NCBI RefSeq assembly: GCF_900103085.1
Contig: NZ_FMWR01000015.1
Coordinates: 1 to 36,801 of the forward strand
Direction: 5' to 3'
DNA length: 36,801 nt
From: Gilliamella mensalis
GTDB lineage: Bacteria > Pseudomonadota > Gammaproteobacteria > Enterobacterales > Orbaceae
Numbering within the stretch: the stretch's first letter is position 1; each line of letters opens with the position of its first letter. Position numbers and translations under genes: made by a program. This document shows, one piece after another, positions 8,617 to 18,251 of this stretch. A model generated the notes under the pieces. The model was given only the letters and a program-made list of their open reading frames with translations. It was not told the DNA's origin and searched no databases.

Positions 8617-9243
8617 GTGAGTAATAAAAAACGCTCAGCAAGTTCAACACGTTGGCTCAATGAACATTTTAATGATCGCTTTGTGCAACAAGCACAAAAA
8701 AAAGGACTACGATCTAGAGCATGGTTCAAACTTGAAGAAATTCAAAAAAGTGACAAATTATTTAAACCTGGTATTACCGTTGTTGATTTAGGTGCTGCCC
8801 CTGGCGGGTGGTCACAATATGTCGCATCGCTTATTGGCAACAAAGGGCGTATTATTGCCTGTGATCTATTGCCAATGGATCCCATTGTTGGGGTTGACTT
8901 TCTTCAAGGCGATTTTCGCGATGAAGCTGTTTTAAAAGCTTTACTTGAACGAGTTGGCGAAGACAAAGTCCAAGTTGTCATGTCAGATATGGCGCCCAAT
9001 ATGAGTGGACAACCGGCTGTTGACATACCTAGAGCAATGTATTTAGTTGAACTCGCATTAGATATGTGTAAAGACGTGCTTGCGCCTAATGGCAATTTTA
9101 TTGTTAAAGTATTTCAAGGTGAAGGATTTGAAGAGTACCTAAAACAGGTACGTTCTATGTTCAAGATAGTCAAAATTCGCAAGCCTGAAGCATCGCGCGC
9201 AAGGTCTCGAGAAGTTTATATTGTTGCAATGGGTATGAAGTAG
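8617..9243 (+). CDS. rlmE: 23S rRNA 2'-O-ribose U2552 methyltransferase
   Basis: RlmE (RrmJ/FtsJ) methylates the 2'-OH of U2552 in the A loop of 23S rRNA during 50S assembly. The 208-residue protein has the SAM-binding motif [14 protein letters not shown] (55-68). The catalytic triad is K38, D124 and K164, in exactly the E. coli positions. Translation starts at GTG 8617, giving [10 protein letters not shown] as in homologues, with AAGGA at 8602-8606. It is 76 bp upstream of ftsH on the same strand, the conserved rlmE-ftsH pair. Confidence 0.97.
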   Translation: MSNKKRSASSTRWLNEHFNDRFVQQAQKKGLRSRAWFKLEEIQKSDKLFKPGITVVDLGAAPGGWSQYVASLIGNKGRIIACDLLPMDPIVGVDFLQGDFRDEAVLKALLERVGEDKVQVVMSDMAPNMSGQPAVDIPRAMYLVELALDMCKDVLAPNGNFIVKVFQGEGFEEYLKQVRSMFKIVKIRKPEASRARSREVYIVAMGMK

Positions 9244-9319
9244 CCAGTTGTATAATTTTGTAGTACCATATTTTGTTAAATTTGGTCGTAACTGTTAATT
9301 TTTATGAGAGGTTTTTCTT

Positions 9320-11185
9320 TTGAACGACATGGTAAAGAATTTACTGATCTGGGGAGTTATCGCTGTAGTATTGATTGCTGTATTTAACCAATTCAGCTCA
9401 ATATCTAATAGTGGGCCTCAAATCAATTATACCCAATTTAATTCCGATATCACCAATGGCAAAATCCAAGAAGTGCATATTAAAGGGCGCGAAATTGTTG
9501 CCACAACCAAAAATAATGGCAATTATGTTACTTATATCCCTTATCTTGATGAAAAATTAATGGATGATTTATTAGCTAATAAAGTGGCTGTCTATGGTAG
9601 TCCTGATGACAAACCAAGCCTAATAGGTAGTATTCTCATCTCTTGGTTTCCTATCATTCTACTCATTGGTTTTTGGCTATTTATGATGCGCCAAATGCAA
9701 GGTGGTGGTAAAGGTGGTCCCATGTCAGTTGGTAAAAGTAAAGCGAAAATGCTAACGCCAGACCAAGTCAAAACAAAATTTACCGATGTGGCTGGCAGCG
9801 AAGAAGCAAAACAAGAAGTCACAGAAGTTGTCGACTTTTTGCGCGACCCAGGGAAATATCAAAAATTAGGTGGGCGCATACCAAAAGGGATTTTAATGGT
9901 AGGTCCCCCAGGAACTGGTAAAACTTTACTAGCAAGAGCTATTGCGGGTGAAGCCAATGTACCTTTCTTTAGCATTTCAGGTTCTGACTTTGTTGAAATG
10001 TTTGTAGGTGTGGGTGCCTCACGTGTGCGCGATCTATTTGAACAAGCCCGTAAACACGCACCTTGTATTATCTTTATTGATGAAATTGATGCCGTAGGTC
10101 GTAAGCGTGGCGCTGGCTCAATGGGCGGTCATGATGAGCGCGAACAAACACTTAACCAAATGCTCGTTGAAATGGATGGTTTTGAAGCTAATAGTGGCAT
10201 AATTATCATTGCAGCTACTAACCGTGTTGATATTTTAGACTCGGCATTACTCCGTCCTGGTCGTTTTGACCGTCAGGTGCAAATTGGCTTACCAGACATG
10301 AAAGGTCGTGAACAAATTCTTGCTGTTCATGTACGCAAAGTTCCATTGGGTTCTGATGTCAATTTATCGGTATTAGCTCGTGGCACACCAAATTACTCTG
10401 GTGCAGAACTTGCTAATTTAGTTAACGAAGCTGCGCTATTTGCTGCACGTCGTAATAAACGAGTCGTTACCATGGAAGAATTTGAGGAAGCCAAAGACAA
10501 AATCAATATGGGAACTCAACGCCGTTCATTATCTATGACGAAAGAACAATTAACGAATACTGCTTATCACGAAGCTGGACATGCGATTGTTGGTTATCTT
10601 GTGCCAGAACACGATCCACTTCATAAAGTGACTATCATTCCACGTGGTCGAGCATTAGGTGTAGCATTCTTTTTACCTGAAGGTGACCAAATTAGCCAAA
10701 GCCGAACTCAATTAGAATCAAAAATTTCTACCGCTTATGCGGGTCGTATTGCTGAAGGATTAATCTTTGGTGAAGATAAAATTACGTCGGGTGCATCAAG
10801 TGATATTCAATATGCATCTAATGTTGCTCGAGCAATGGTAACTCAATGGGGATTCTCAGAACGTTTACCACCTGTATTATTTGAATACGAAGAGTCATCT
10901 TATGGACCATTGAAAAAAATCTCAGATAGTACTGCTCAAATTATTGATGAAGAAGTTGACGCTATTATTCAACGTAACTATCAACGTGCAAAAACTATCT
11001 TAACTGAAAATATTGATATTCTTCATGCCATGAAAGATGCACTATTAAAATATGAAACAATCAATAAACAACAAATTGATGAACTGATGAATCGTCAACC
11101 TGTTACACCACCAGATGGTTGGACAGAAAGCGATGAAAAAGCAGCGAATGATGGTAGTAACACATCGCCACAATCAGAAAGTTAA
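9320..11185 (+). CDS. ftsH: ATP-dependent zinc metalloprotease FtsH
   Basis: FtsH is an essential membrane-anchored AAA+ protease. In enterics it degrades misfolded membrane proteins, LpxC and sigma-32. Its order is TM1 (about 6-23), a periplasmic domain, TM2 (about 101-122), AAA+ with Walker A GPPGTGKT (195-202) and Walker B IIFIDEID (250-257), then the protease domain with HEAGH (417-421). It is 621 aa versus about 644-647 in E. coli, the difference being in the C-terminal tail. The start is TTG at 9320, supported by AGAGG at 9307-9311. The next ATG (9329) is too far from that site, and E. coli ftsH also starts with TTG. Confidence 0.97.
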   Translation: MNDMVKNLLIWGVIAVVLIAVFNQFSSISNSGPQINYTQFNSDITNGKIQEVHIKGREIVATTKNNGNYVTYIPYLDEKLMDDLLANKVAVYGSPDDKPSLIGSILISWFPIILLIGFWLFMMRQMQGGGKGGPMSVGKSKAKMLTPDQVKTKFTDVAGSEEAKQEVTEVVDFLRDPGKYQKLGGRIPKGILMVGPPGTGKTLLARAIAGEANVPFFSISGSDFVEMFVGVGASRVRDLFEQARKHAPCIIFIDEIDAVGRKRGAGSMGGHDEREQTLNQMLVEMDGFEANSGIIIIAATNRVDILDSALLRPGRFDRQVQIGLPDMKGREQILAVHVRKVPLGSDVNLSVLARGTPNYSGAELANLVNEAALFAARRNKRVVTMEEFEEAKDKINMGTQRRSLSMTKEQLTNTAYHEAGHAIVGYLVPEHDPLHKVTIIPRGRALGVAFFLPEGDQISQSRTQLESKISTAYAGRIAEGLIFGEDKITSGASSDIQYASNVARAMVTQWGFSERLPPVLFEYEESSYGPLKKISDSTAQIIDEEVDAIIQRNYQRAKTILTENIDILHAMKDALLKYETINKQQIDELMNRQPVTPPDGWTESDEKAANDGSNTSPQSES

Positions 11186-11203
11186 TTTGCTTTAATAAAA
11201 CAT

Positions 11204-11226
11204 AACGCGCTACGGCGCGTTTTTTA
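11204..11226 (+). terminator. Intrinsic terminator of ftsH
   Basis: The stem AACGCGC (11204-11210) pairs with GCGCGTT (11215-11221) across a TACG tetraloop and is followed by a run of Ts through 11225. It lies 18 bp after the ftsH stop. This separates rlmE-ftsH from folP transcriptionally. Confidence 0.92.
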
Positions 11227-11371
11227 TCGGTAAAATAAAAATAGCTTATCAATAAATTTGCAAGAGTAACATCAAAATTATATTGAAAATTTCAGTTTAA
11301 TTGTGCTTAATAACTTTAAAGAGTATTTAAACGACTGCATCATTAATTTTAATCAAATAAGGTTTTTAATC

Positions 11372-12208
11372 ATGGAAATACATTTTCAAAATCAAGTGAT
11401 GGATCTCTCATTTCCACAAGTCATGGGCATTGTTAATATGACACCTGATTCGTTTTCTGACGGTGGGAACTATAACAACCTTGATGATGCTATGCGACGT
11501 GTTGACAGTATGATTCAAGCTGGTGCAACATTTATTGATGTCGGTGGAGAATCAACGCGCCCTGGCGCAGCCGAAGTTTCGGTTGACGAAGAACTTAACC
11601 GCGTGGTGCCATTAGTTGAAAAAATTGCTCGTTATTTTGATGTTTGGATTTCGGTTGATACCTCAAAGCCACAAGTCATGAGTGAAACGGCCAAAGTGGG
11701 CGCACACCTAATTAATGATGTTCGCGCCTTAACCGAACCCGGTGCGCTTGAAGCTGCTGCCCAAACAGGGTTGCCAGTTTGCATTATGCATATGCAAGGC
11801 GACCCTAAAACCATGCAAAATGCGCCACACTATACGCAAGATATTTATCAAGAAGTCGACCTCTTTTTTGCCAAACAGATTGATCGTTGTATTAATGCTG
11901 GTATTACCCGTGAAAAAATTATACTTGATCCCGGTTTTGGATTTGGCAAAACACTGACACACAATTATCGCCTATTAGCAACACTCGACAAGTTTCATCA
12001 TTTCAACTTACCATTATTAGTAGGCATGTCTCGAAAATCCATGATTGGGCAAGTGTTAAATGTGCCACCGCAAGAACGTATGCTAGGTAGCGTATCATGT
12101 GCTGTAATTGCGGCAATGAAAGGGGCCCAAATTATCCGCGTACACGATGTTAAAGAAACCTTCGATGCATTAAGAATTGTACAAGCAACTCTTGCAGAGC
12201 AAGACTAA
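11372..12208 (+). CDS. folP: Dihydropteroate synthase
   Basis: FolP condenses para-aminobenzoate with dihydropterin pyrophosphate in folate synthesis and is the target of sulfonamides. The 278-residue TIM barrel has the family motifs MGIVNMTPDSFSDGG (about 18-32), GATFIDVGGESTRPGA (about 51-66), SVDTSKP, DPGFGFGK (about 188-195) and GMSRKS (about 220-225). The start at 11372 (MEIHFQNQ) matches homologues and has AAGG about 10 nt upstream. The frame is open from a GTG at 11303, but those 23 residues are not family-like. In E. coli glmM follows; here the flagellar cluster comes next on the other strand. Confidence 0.96.
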   Translation: MEIHFQNQVMDLSFPQVMGIVNMTPDSFSDGGNYNNLDDAMRRVDSMIQAGATFIDVGGESTRPGAAEVSVDEELNRVVPLVEKIARYFDVWISVDTSKPQVMSETAKVGAHLINDVRALTEPGALEAAAQTGLPVCIMHMQGDPKTMQNAPHYTQDIYQEVDLFFAKQIDRCINAGITREKIILDPGFGFGKTLTHNYRLLATLDKFHHFNLPLLVGMSRKSMIGQVLNVPPQERMLGSVSCAVIAAMKGAQIIRVHDVKETFDALRIVQATLAEQD

Positions 12209-12650
12209 TTGTATCTAAGGATAATTTTTATTTAGTCGATAGGTTTGTTAGCCGTTGTTGCCTTTTGGTGAAAAGAATAATATTTTTAGCAAAAATTTTC
12301 AGTTAATCATTCTAAAAATTGGCGCATTTTTTATAACAATACTTATCTAAATACGCTCTTTTTTAAACTACTTTAAGTCACAGCTATAACCATCACCTTA
12401 TAGACTTGTTGAACATTATCTCATTGTTTAACAAGCACTAAAAATCATCATTTGGGTTTGCTGATTTTTGTGATTTGATTCATTTCTGATACGATTTTTA
12501 GGTATCAAATAACAAAAATGATAAATTAAGTAAAGAATATTACATTTCACACTTGTTAGATTAAAGAACGCGCTAATATGCGCATTCTTTGTCAACAATC
12601 TGAGAGACGATAAGCCTCCCTCTGGTTGGATAAATAATAACAATGATGAT
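12209..12650. other. folP-flgL intergenic region with several hairpins
   Basis: This 442-bp AT-rich region between convergent folP and flgL contains no credible gene. It holds three inverted repeats. The first is CTTGTTGAACA/TGTTTAACAAG (12405-12415 and 12425-12435, one G.T pair). The second is AAAAATCATCA/TGCTGATTTTT (12440-12450 and 12459-12469, one mismatch). The third is 12563-12573 with 12580-12590 (11 pairs, one mismatch). The third sits 60 bp beyond the flgL stop and may terminate flgKL. It is the left edge of the flagellar block and the place where glmM would be expected. Confidence 0.6.
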
Positions 12651-13607
12651 CTATTTCATTTGAAACAGGGACATATTTTGCATCGTCATAAAGGTGTATT
12701 GTGCAGCTTGCAAATTAGCTTGTAGCATCACATATTCTGAAATAGCATCATACCAATCAACATCTTCAAGCTGGCTGATTTGCGTTTGATATTCAATATC
12801 TAATGTTTTACCAAGCGCTAATAACCTATCAACTTCAGATAGGACTGAGCCACCTTCTGCTCTAAGTGTTGAAATATTATTAAAAGAATTGTCTATGCCA
12901 TGGCGAGCTTTTGATAATCCAGCTCTAAATTGCTCAACAGTTTCTTCGTTACCATAATCTAGATCTATTTTTAATGCTTCAATCGCATAATCAATACTTG
13001 CAAATAGATTACTTTCTGTCGGTGAACCATCAGATTCTTTAACATTTGAACCGCTCATAAATACTTCGATGCCGGTAAAACTGAGCGATACTTCGCGCGA
13101 GTCATCGATCAAAACATTTACCGATGTTGTTCCACCCACATAACTTATTTCACCAGATTCGTTCATAACAAAAGGGGGCGTGTCATTCTTATTACCAGCA
13201 AAAAGATAGTTACCGTTAGTGTCTTTTGCGTTGGCTAATGACAAAAGTTGATCTTTTAAGCCTTGTAATTTATTAGCAAGATCAAGTCGATTTTCCTCAT
13301 TTAAGGTCTCATTTGATGCATAGACTAATGTTTCTTGAATGGTTTGGATAACTGTATTGGCTTCTGCTAAGATCGTATCTTGGCGACTGAGTAATTTATC
13401 AGCACTTTCGCGTGTCGCTTGAAATTGCTCATTTTGCGCTTGTGCTTGTTTTATTATTAATGATTGTGATGCGCCCATAGGATCATCAGAAGGCGATAAA
13501 ATCTTTTTGCCAGTCGCTAAATGTAACCCCGATTTTTGCCATTTACTGTTGGTATTTAAAATACTTTGCAAGTTTTTTTGATAGAGTGAGTTTGTGCTAA
13601 GGCGCAT
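12651..13607 (-). CDS. flgL: Flagellar hook-filament junction protein FlgL (HAP3)
   Basis: FlgL joins FlgK to the flagellin filament and is secreted by the flagellar export apparatus. The 318-residue protein has flagellin-type N and C termini: MRLSTNSLYQKNLQSI and the ATGKKILSPSDDP motif (about 31-43) at the start, and a helical AQYTFMTMQNMSLFQ end. Length matches E. coli FlgL (317 aa). An AAGGAT site precedes the ATG. It is downstream of flgK by 14 bp and surely shares its message from the sigma-28 promoter at 15324-15350. Confidence 0.95.
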   Translation of the reverse strand: MRLSTNSLYQKNLQSILNTNSKWQKSGLHLATGKKILSPSDDPMGASQSLIIKQAQAQNEQFQATRESADKLLSRQDTILAEANTVIQTIQETLVYASNETLNEENRLDLANKLQGLKDQLLSLANAKDTNGNYLFAGNKNDTPPFVMNESGEISYVGGTTSVNVLIDDSREVSLSFTGIEVFMSGSNVKESDGSPTESNLFASIDYAIEALKIDLDYGNEETVEQFRAGLSKARHGIDNSFNNISTLRAEGGSVLSEVDRLLALGKTLDIEYQTQISQLEDVDWYDAISEYVMLQANLQAAQYTFMTMQNMSLFQMK

Positions 13608-13621
13608 TTTTTATCCTTTTA

Positions 13622-15265
13622 TCATTTAGTTAAACCTAAAATGGTATCAAATAGTGTTGTGGCCGCATCAATCACTTTTGCATTCGCTTGGTAATACTGC
13701 ATATAGACCTGCATAGAGATATATTCTTCTTCAATATTCACACCGGATATTGATTGATTTTGTTCATAAATTTGTTGGGTAATATTTTTGCTTGATTGAG
13801 CAGAAATTTTCGCCGTTTGAGTTTCACTACCAATGTAGCTAACTAAACGAGTGTAAGCACTTTTTAACGTTGTTGTGCCATTCACAAGTTTTTCATGCTG
13901 GATTGCTAACAATTTAGCTACGTTACGATTATCACCTGCACCATGTTCTTCATCATTAATACCGGTTGCTAATTTATTCACATCTTTTACTTGCAATTGT
14001 AATGACGAGGCAATATCAGCAACAGGTTTGATGATAAACGAGTCCCCACTAACGGCATTACCGTTTATCTCAATAGCCAGCCCATCAAAAACCAATTTAC
14101 CCTCTTCGATTTGCGGAGTGATTTGCTGATGATCTGATAATCGTGTGACAACCCAATTATTACCATCAAATTCAATTTTATAATCCGAAGCTTTCACTTC
14201 TGTCACAGCGTTAAACTCGATCTTAGCTGTGGCATTACCTTGATTTTTCGTGTTAGTAACGCAACTAGGATGATTATAATCAAATAACTTTTCACCCTGA
14301 TTACCATTAATATCAACACCAGACATATGCACTTGATTAAAACGTTCAGCTAAATTTAGCGCAATTAATCCTAATTGATTGCGAGCCTCGGTTAACGGCC
14401 CTTCACGAAAGGTTAATAATCCATTTAATGTGCCAGATGTAATGTTCTGACTGGTCAATTCTTGATTTGCACCTGAATGATGAGTATAAATAATCGAATT
14501 TAATGAAGGATCATCTGCCGAAGGTTGTACTGATAATACGTTTACTGAAGAACCTTGAACTAAATTTAAACCATTAGTGAGCGAAAGATTATATTGCCCA
14601 TTTTGTTCAGTAACAGTAATGCCAATAATTTCGCTTAACTCATTAACCAATTGATCACGTTGGTCAAGTAATGCATTAGGCGCAAGTCCACCACCGGCCG
14701 ACTGTAGTTGTGAAATTTTTTGGTTCAGTTCTGCAATTTGTTGGGTATAGGTATTTACCTTATCAACATTATTGCTTAATTCAGTATTAATATTAGCAAT
14801 TTGATTTTTCAAATTTGTTTCTGTTTTATTAAACTGACTGGTTAACGAGGTGAGATCACTAATCACGGTTTGTTTCGTTGATGCATCACCAGCATTGGAT
14901 GCAAGTTTATTTAAACTCGCAAAAAGATTGTTAAGCTGTGATGAAATACTATTATCATTCTCTGCCAATAAATTATCGACTTTTGATAACTCACCATAAT
15001 AAGATTTAATAGAACCATTTTGTGATTGTGATTGACGTAGTTGACCAACGACAAAATGGTTAAAAGCACGATTCACCGATGACACACAAACGCCATTACC
15101 CACAAAACCAAAACTATGTTGAGTGCCATTGGCTTGACGTAAAATTTGCTGTTGGCGATTGTAACCTGTGGTATGTGCATTACTGATATTATTGCTAATT
15201 ACATTAAGCATATTTTGTGCTGCATTTAATCCACTAATACCCGTATTCATTAATGAATTTGCCAT
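13622..15265 (-). CDS. flgK: Flagellar hook-associated protein FlgK (HAP1)
   Basis: FlgK is the first junction protein at the hook tip. The 547-residue protein starts with the rod/hook/HAP family motif MNTGISGLNAAQNMLNVISN and NISNAHTTGYNRQ (about 27-39). A coiled-coil D1 region follows, and the protein ends with the paired helix of the family (YISMQVYMQYYQANAKVIDA near the C terminus). Length equals that of E. coli FlgK (547 aa). GAGGGG precedes the ATG. A sigma-28 promoter lies about 60-85 bp upstream, so flgKL belongs to the late class. The neighbours flgM and flgN, often nearby in enterics, are absent. Confidence 0.96.
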   Translation of the reverse strand: MANSLMNTGISGLNAAQNMLNVISNNISNAHTTGYNRQQQILRQANGTQHSFGFVGNGVCVSSVNRAFNHFVVGQLRQSQSQNGSIKSYYGELSKVDNLLAENDNSISSQLNNLFASLNKLASNAGDASTKQTVISDLTSLTSQFNKTETNLKNQIANINTELSNNVDKVNTYTQQIAELNQKISQLQSAGGGLAPNALLDQRDQLVNELSEIIGITVTEQNGQYNLSLTNGLNLVQGSSVNVLSVQPSADDPSLNSIIYTHHSGANQELTSQNITSGTLNGLLTFREGPLTEARNQLGLIALNLAERFNQVHMSGVDINGNQGEKLFDYNHPSCVTNTKNQGNATAKIEFNAVTEVKASDYKIEFDGNNWVVTRLSDHQQITPQIEEGKLVFDGLAIEINGNAVSGDSFIIKPVADIASSLQLQVKDVNKLATGINDEEHGAGDNRNVAKLLAIQHEKLVNGTTTLKSAYTRLVSYIGSETQTAKISAQSSKNITQQIYEQNQSISGVNIEEEYISMQVYMQYYQANAKVIDAATTLFDTILGLTK

Positions 15266-15323
15266 AAAAACCCCTCAATATAGTTTTAGTTAATAACATC
15301 AATTAAAAAAGTAAGTTATTTTT

Positions 15324-15350
15324 ATATCGGCTTCATTTTTGAAAACTTTA
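15324..15350 (-). promoter_or_regulatory. Sigma-28 (FliA) promoter for flgKL
   Basis: On the minus strand the sequence reads TAAAGTTT (15350-15343), an 11-bp spacer and GCCGATAT (15331-15324). The enteric FliA consensus is TAAAGTTT-N11-GCCGATAA. Only the last base differs, and the spacing is exact. It lies 59 bp upstream of flgK. Confidence 0.9.
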
Positions 15351-15437
15351 GTAATTTTTGCGACAATTTGGAAAATTTTTAAATTTGAGTATTTAAAAAT
15401 GATATAACGGCTCTTCAGAAGTTAGGTTATTTGATTT

Positions 15438-16331
15438 TTATTCTGATTTGATTTGTTGTGATTGTCTTAAAAAATTGATGCCGGTCATGTTATTTTCTTC
15501 TTCAATATACTGTTGTGCTGTTTTATTCAAAATTAAGATACTAATACGGCGATTTGCATCTTTACTGTAATTAGCATTATTTAGACTAACAGTGTCAGCC
15601 AACGCAATAATGCGAATAATCTTGCCAGTATCTAATCCACCAGCAATAAGCTCTCTTCTTGATGAATTAGCTCTATCTGCAGATAACTCCCAGTTGCTAT
15701 AACCTCGCTCACCTGTTGTATATTGCCGTTCATCAGTATGACCTGATAAAGTAATTTTATTGGGTAACGCATTGATAATTGGTGCTAATGCATGCAAAAT
15801 TTCTTGCATATTTGGGTCAATAGTTGCGCTACCGACATTAAACATAGGCTTATCATCTGAAGCTAAAATTTGAATACGTAATCCCATTTCAGTTAATTCA
15901 ATAATAAGATTGGGCGCTAATTTTTTAAGGCGTTCATCAATTTCGAAAATCTCATAGATCTTACGTGCTGCTTCAATCAGCTCTATTTTTTCAAGTTGCT
16001 GTTTTTCAACTTCATTCTGTGATGAATTTAAGACATGGTTTTTTTCTTCGCCGAATTGTTTACTCACATCATCACCGCCACCAGGAATAGGACTTTCACT
16101 ATCACTAATGTTTTTGCCACCATTGTAACCAAGTACTAAAGGGGTTCTAAAGTATTCAGCAATGCCTTTTAACTCTTGAGGTGTCGAGGTAGAAATTAAC
16201 CACATCACTAAAAATAGTGCCATCATTGCAGTCATAAAGTCGGCGTAAGCGATTTTCCACGAACCACCATGATGCCCACCACCATGTCCCGATTTTTTTT
16301 TGACAATTACTCTTACAGATTTATCTTTCAT
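15438..16331 (-). CDS. motB: Flagellar motor stator protein MotB
   Basis: MotB anchors the stator to peptidoglycan and carries the proton-binding aspartate. The 297-residue protein has a short basic, Gly/His-rich N terminus. The membrane helix YADFMTAMMALFLVMWLIS contains the channel residue D31 (E. coli D32). It ends in an OmpA-like peptidoglycan-binding domain with the SGHTDERQY motif (about 198-206) and a DANRR signature (about 258-262). Its ATG overlaps the motA stop by one base (TAATG), so translation is coupled. No chemotaxis genes follow, unlike the E. coli motAB-cheAW operon. Confidence 0.96.
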   Translation of the reverse strand: MKDKSVRVIVKKKSGHGGGHHGGSWKIAYADFMTAMMALFLVMWLISTSTPQELKGIAEYFRTPLVLGYNGGKNISDSESPIPGGGDDVSKQFGEEKNHVLNSSQNEVEKQQLEKIELIEAARKIYEIFEIDERLKKLAPNLIIELTEMGLRIQILASDDKPMFNVGSATIDPNMQEILHALAPIINALPNKITLSGHTDERQYTTGERGYSNWELSADRANSSRRELIAGGLDTGKIIRIIALADTVSLNNANYSKDANRRISILILNKTAQQYIEEENNMTGINFLRQSQQIKSE

Positions 16332-17218
16332 TATTCGTTATTTTTATTTGGATTAGTATTTTTGTCTTTAACTTCTTGTATGTATTTTTCTAATTCAAAA
16401 AATGACGGTCTTTCATGCGAGAAGAGCGTTTTTCTACCAAATTCAATACAAATTTGTGGGGCATAATCATGCATACTGGCGATCAGAATCACTTTTGTAC
16501 ACTCTAACATTTTGACCACATCGGCATTTCTTTGCTTCAATAACGATGCTAATGGTGATACAAAACCATAAGCAAGTAAGATCCCTAAAAAAGTTCCGAC
16601 CATAGCATGCGCAATGAGTTCGCCGAGTTCACTTGCCGGCCTATCAGCTTGTGCAAGTGTATTAATCACACCCATTACAGCTGCAACAATCCCAAATGCA
16701 GGTAAACCATCACCAATACTTGAAATGGCATCAACAGGTTTTTCAAGTTCATGGACAAACGTTTCAATTTCTTCACTCATTAGTGTTTCGATTTCAAATA
16801 CATCCATATTGCCACTAATCATCAGTCGTAAGTAATCAGTGATAAAATCGCAGATTCTAGGGTTATTTAAAATAAGTGGGTATTGTTTAAACAGGTCACT
16901 TTCATGTGGATTATCAATATCAGATTCAATCGATAGCCCTCCATTTTGGCGTATTTTCGTCAAAATGCTATACATTAAATTAATCAGTGTTAGATATAGG
17001 TTTTTATTATATTTAGATGTTTTAAATAATTGCCCCAAAGACTTAAGTGTTGCTTTTATTGTTTTTTGTTCATTACTGACAATAAAAGCACCAATTGCAG
17101 CACCACCAATAATCAACAATTCAAGCGGTTGAAATAATACAGCTAAATAGCCCCCACTTAATACATAACCAAGTAGCGCTGAGGCAATAACGACAATATA
17201 CCCTATAATTATTAGCAT
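16331..17218 (-). CDS. motA: Flagellar motor stator protein MotA
   Basis: MotA forms the proton-driven stator ring around MotB and pushes on FliG. The 295-residue protein has four membrane segments (about 2-20, 28-48, 172-190, 200-222). The cytoplasmic loop carries R90 and E98, the same positions and residues that contact FliG in E. coli. P173 in GLPAFGIVAAVMGV is also conserved. Length equals E. coli MotA. It follows flhC by 60 bp with GGAGA upstream. I saw no sigma-28 promoter in that gap, so it may be transcribed with flhDC. Confidence 0.96.
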   Translation of the reverse strand: MLIIIGYIVVIASALLGYVLSGGYLAVLFQPLELLIIGGAAIGAFIVSNEQKTIKATLKSLGQLFKTSKYNKNLYLTLINLMYSILTKIRQNGGLSIESDIDNPHESDLFKQYPLILNNPRICDFITDYLRLMISGNMDVFEIETLMSEEIETFVHELEKPVDAISSIGDGLPAFGIVAAVMGVINTLAQADRPASELGELIAHAMVGTFLGILLAYGFVSPLASLLKQRNADVVKMLECTKVILIASMHDYAPQICIEFGRKTLFSHERPSFFELEKYIQEVKDKNTNPNKNNE

Positions 17219-17278
17219 TGACTTTCTTTTTTCTCCATAAAATAACAGTAAACTTTCTGGAATATTTATAAATTTTAT

Positions 17279-17884
17279 CTACGCAGTTATCCGTGTGGCA
17301 ACGGATGAATTTAAATTGCCCAACGTTGATAACACTTCCAGGCATTTTTCGTTATTTTCTTTTAGTGTTTTATTATTCTTATCAGCTCTTGACGGTGGTT
17401 GACATAAACTGCAAGTAAACGTGTTTTGCGGGTGATAAGCGTGCGTAATAAAAAGTCCTCCGCATGCTGTACAATACGATTGTTGCATGATATTTTTTTC
17501 GACAAATTTTACTAAAATCCAAGCTCTAGTTAATCCCAAAACAGGTTCATCTTTATGTGAAATTTGGCATTGTTCTAAATAAAGTTGATAGGCCTTTAAA
17601 ATAGTTTGAATGCAAGACTTCAAACCATTTTTAACTAAAAAAGAGTAAGCATTATAAAAAATACTGGCATGAATATTCGGTTCCCATGTCATAAACCACG
17701 AGGTTGAAAACGGCAATAAACCTTTAGGCGGCGGGCAACCTTGAATCTCTTTATAAAGTTTTATAAGCTTATTCCTGCTTAAATTAGTTTCACTTTCTAG
17801 CATTTGAATTCTTCCACCTAGGGAAATTAATTTAATAGCCAGTTGGGTTTCCTGATATTTTTGAATAATACTTGTACCTGACAT
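17279..17884 (-). CDS. flhC: Flagellar master transcriptional activator subunit FlhC
   Basis: FlhC with FlhD forms the FlhD4C2 activator of early flagellar operons. The 201-residue protein is close to E. coli FlhC (192 aa) and has the same blocks: [16 protein letters not shown] (about 22-37), [16 protein letters not shown] (55-70) and the Zn site C138-x2-C141 ... C158-x2-C161 with CQPPSRA. The C-terminal tail differs. An AAGGAA site precedes the ATG. It lies 13 bp downstream of flhD in the expected flhDC order. Confidence 0.95.
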   Translation of the reverse strand: MSGTSIIQKYQETQLAIKLISLGGRIQMLESETNLSRNKLIKLYKEIQGCPPPKGLLPFSTSWFMTWEPNIHASIFYNAYSFLVKNGLKSCIQTILKAYQLYLEQCQISHKDEPVLGLTRAWILVKFVEKNIMQQSYCTACGGLFITHAYHPQNTFTCSLCQPPSRADKNNKTLKENNEKCLEVLSTLGNLNSSVATRITA

Positions 17885-17897
17885 CTTGATTCCTTAG

Positions 17898-18239
17898 CTA
17901 TTTATTGATTGAATCTAATAGCAAACTTGATAAAAGAATGCCTGTATGCATCTGTTTAATATCACCAACGCGCGACTCTTCTGTTAGTTTTTTCATCATT
18001 TCTGCATTTTCGAATCGTAGCTGAAATGTTAATTGATTAGTTTCTGATAAAACCAACATTTGTGAGGTACTTAAACAACTGAGTATATCAGCTGTTTCTT
18101 CATCAATACCCAGTCGATACATTGCCATCACTTTATCTTTTTCAAGCATTCGCTGGCTTAACAGCAGTGTTGACAGATTTAAATGATGTATACATTTAAG
18201 AATATCGTCATCTAGTATATTTCCCAATTTAGCCACCAA
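17898..18239 (-). CDS. flhD: Flagellar master transcriptional activator subunit FlhD
   Basis: FlhD is the partner of FlhC in the master activator of flagellar genes. The protein (up to 113 aa) matches E. coli FlhD: DDILKCIHHLNLSTLLLSQR at the N terminus (about 11-30), MYRLGIDEE (about 40-48) and QMHTGILLSSLLLDSIN at the end. There is no usable ATG before the conserved region. The start must be TTG (18239), GTG (18236) or TTG (18227); the last has GGTGG at a suitable distance. An out-of-frame ATG ORF of 12 codons (18250-18212) overlaps this start. The C terminus is slightly shorter than in E. coli. Confidence 0.92.
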   Translation of the reverse strand: MVAKLGNILDDDILKCIHHLNLSTLLLSQRMLEKDKVMAMYRLGIDEETADILSCLSTSQMLVLSETNQLTFQLRFENAEMMKKLTEESRVGDIKQMHTGILLSSLLLDSINK

Positions 18240-18250
18240 TCTATATTCAT
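18212..18250 (-). other. Short ORF overlapping the flhD start in another frame
   Basis: The only ATG near the flhD start begins a 12-codon frame (MNIDWWLNWEIY) that ends inside flhD. It has no obvious Shine-Dalgarno. It could be chance, or it could act as a translational control element for a gene whose own start is TTG or GTG. Confidence 0.25.
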
Positions 18251-18251
18251 T

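Noticed and set aside
11219-11245. ACCGATAA on the minus strand after ftsH, like a sigma-28 -10
   Set aside because: No -35 match at 11-bp spacing, it overlaps the ftsH terminator, and no minus-strand gene follows.
17350-17400. Possible sigma-28 promoter for motAB inside flhC (minus-strand GCTGATAA)
   Set aside because: The -10 has one mismatch, but the sequence 11 bp upstream does not resemble TAAAGTTT.
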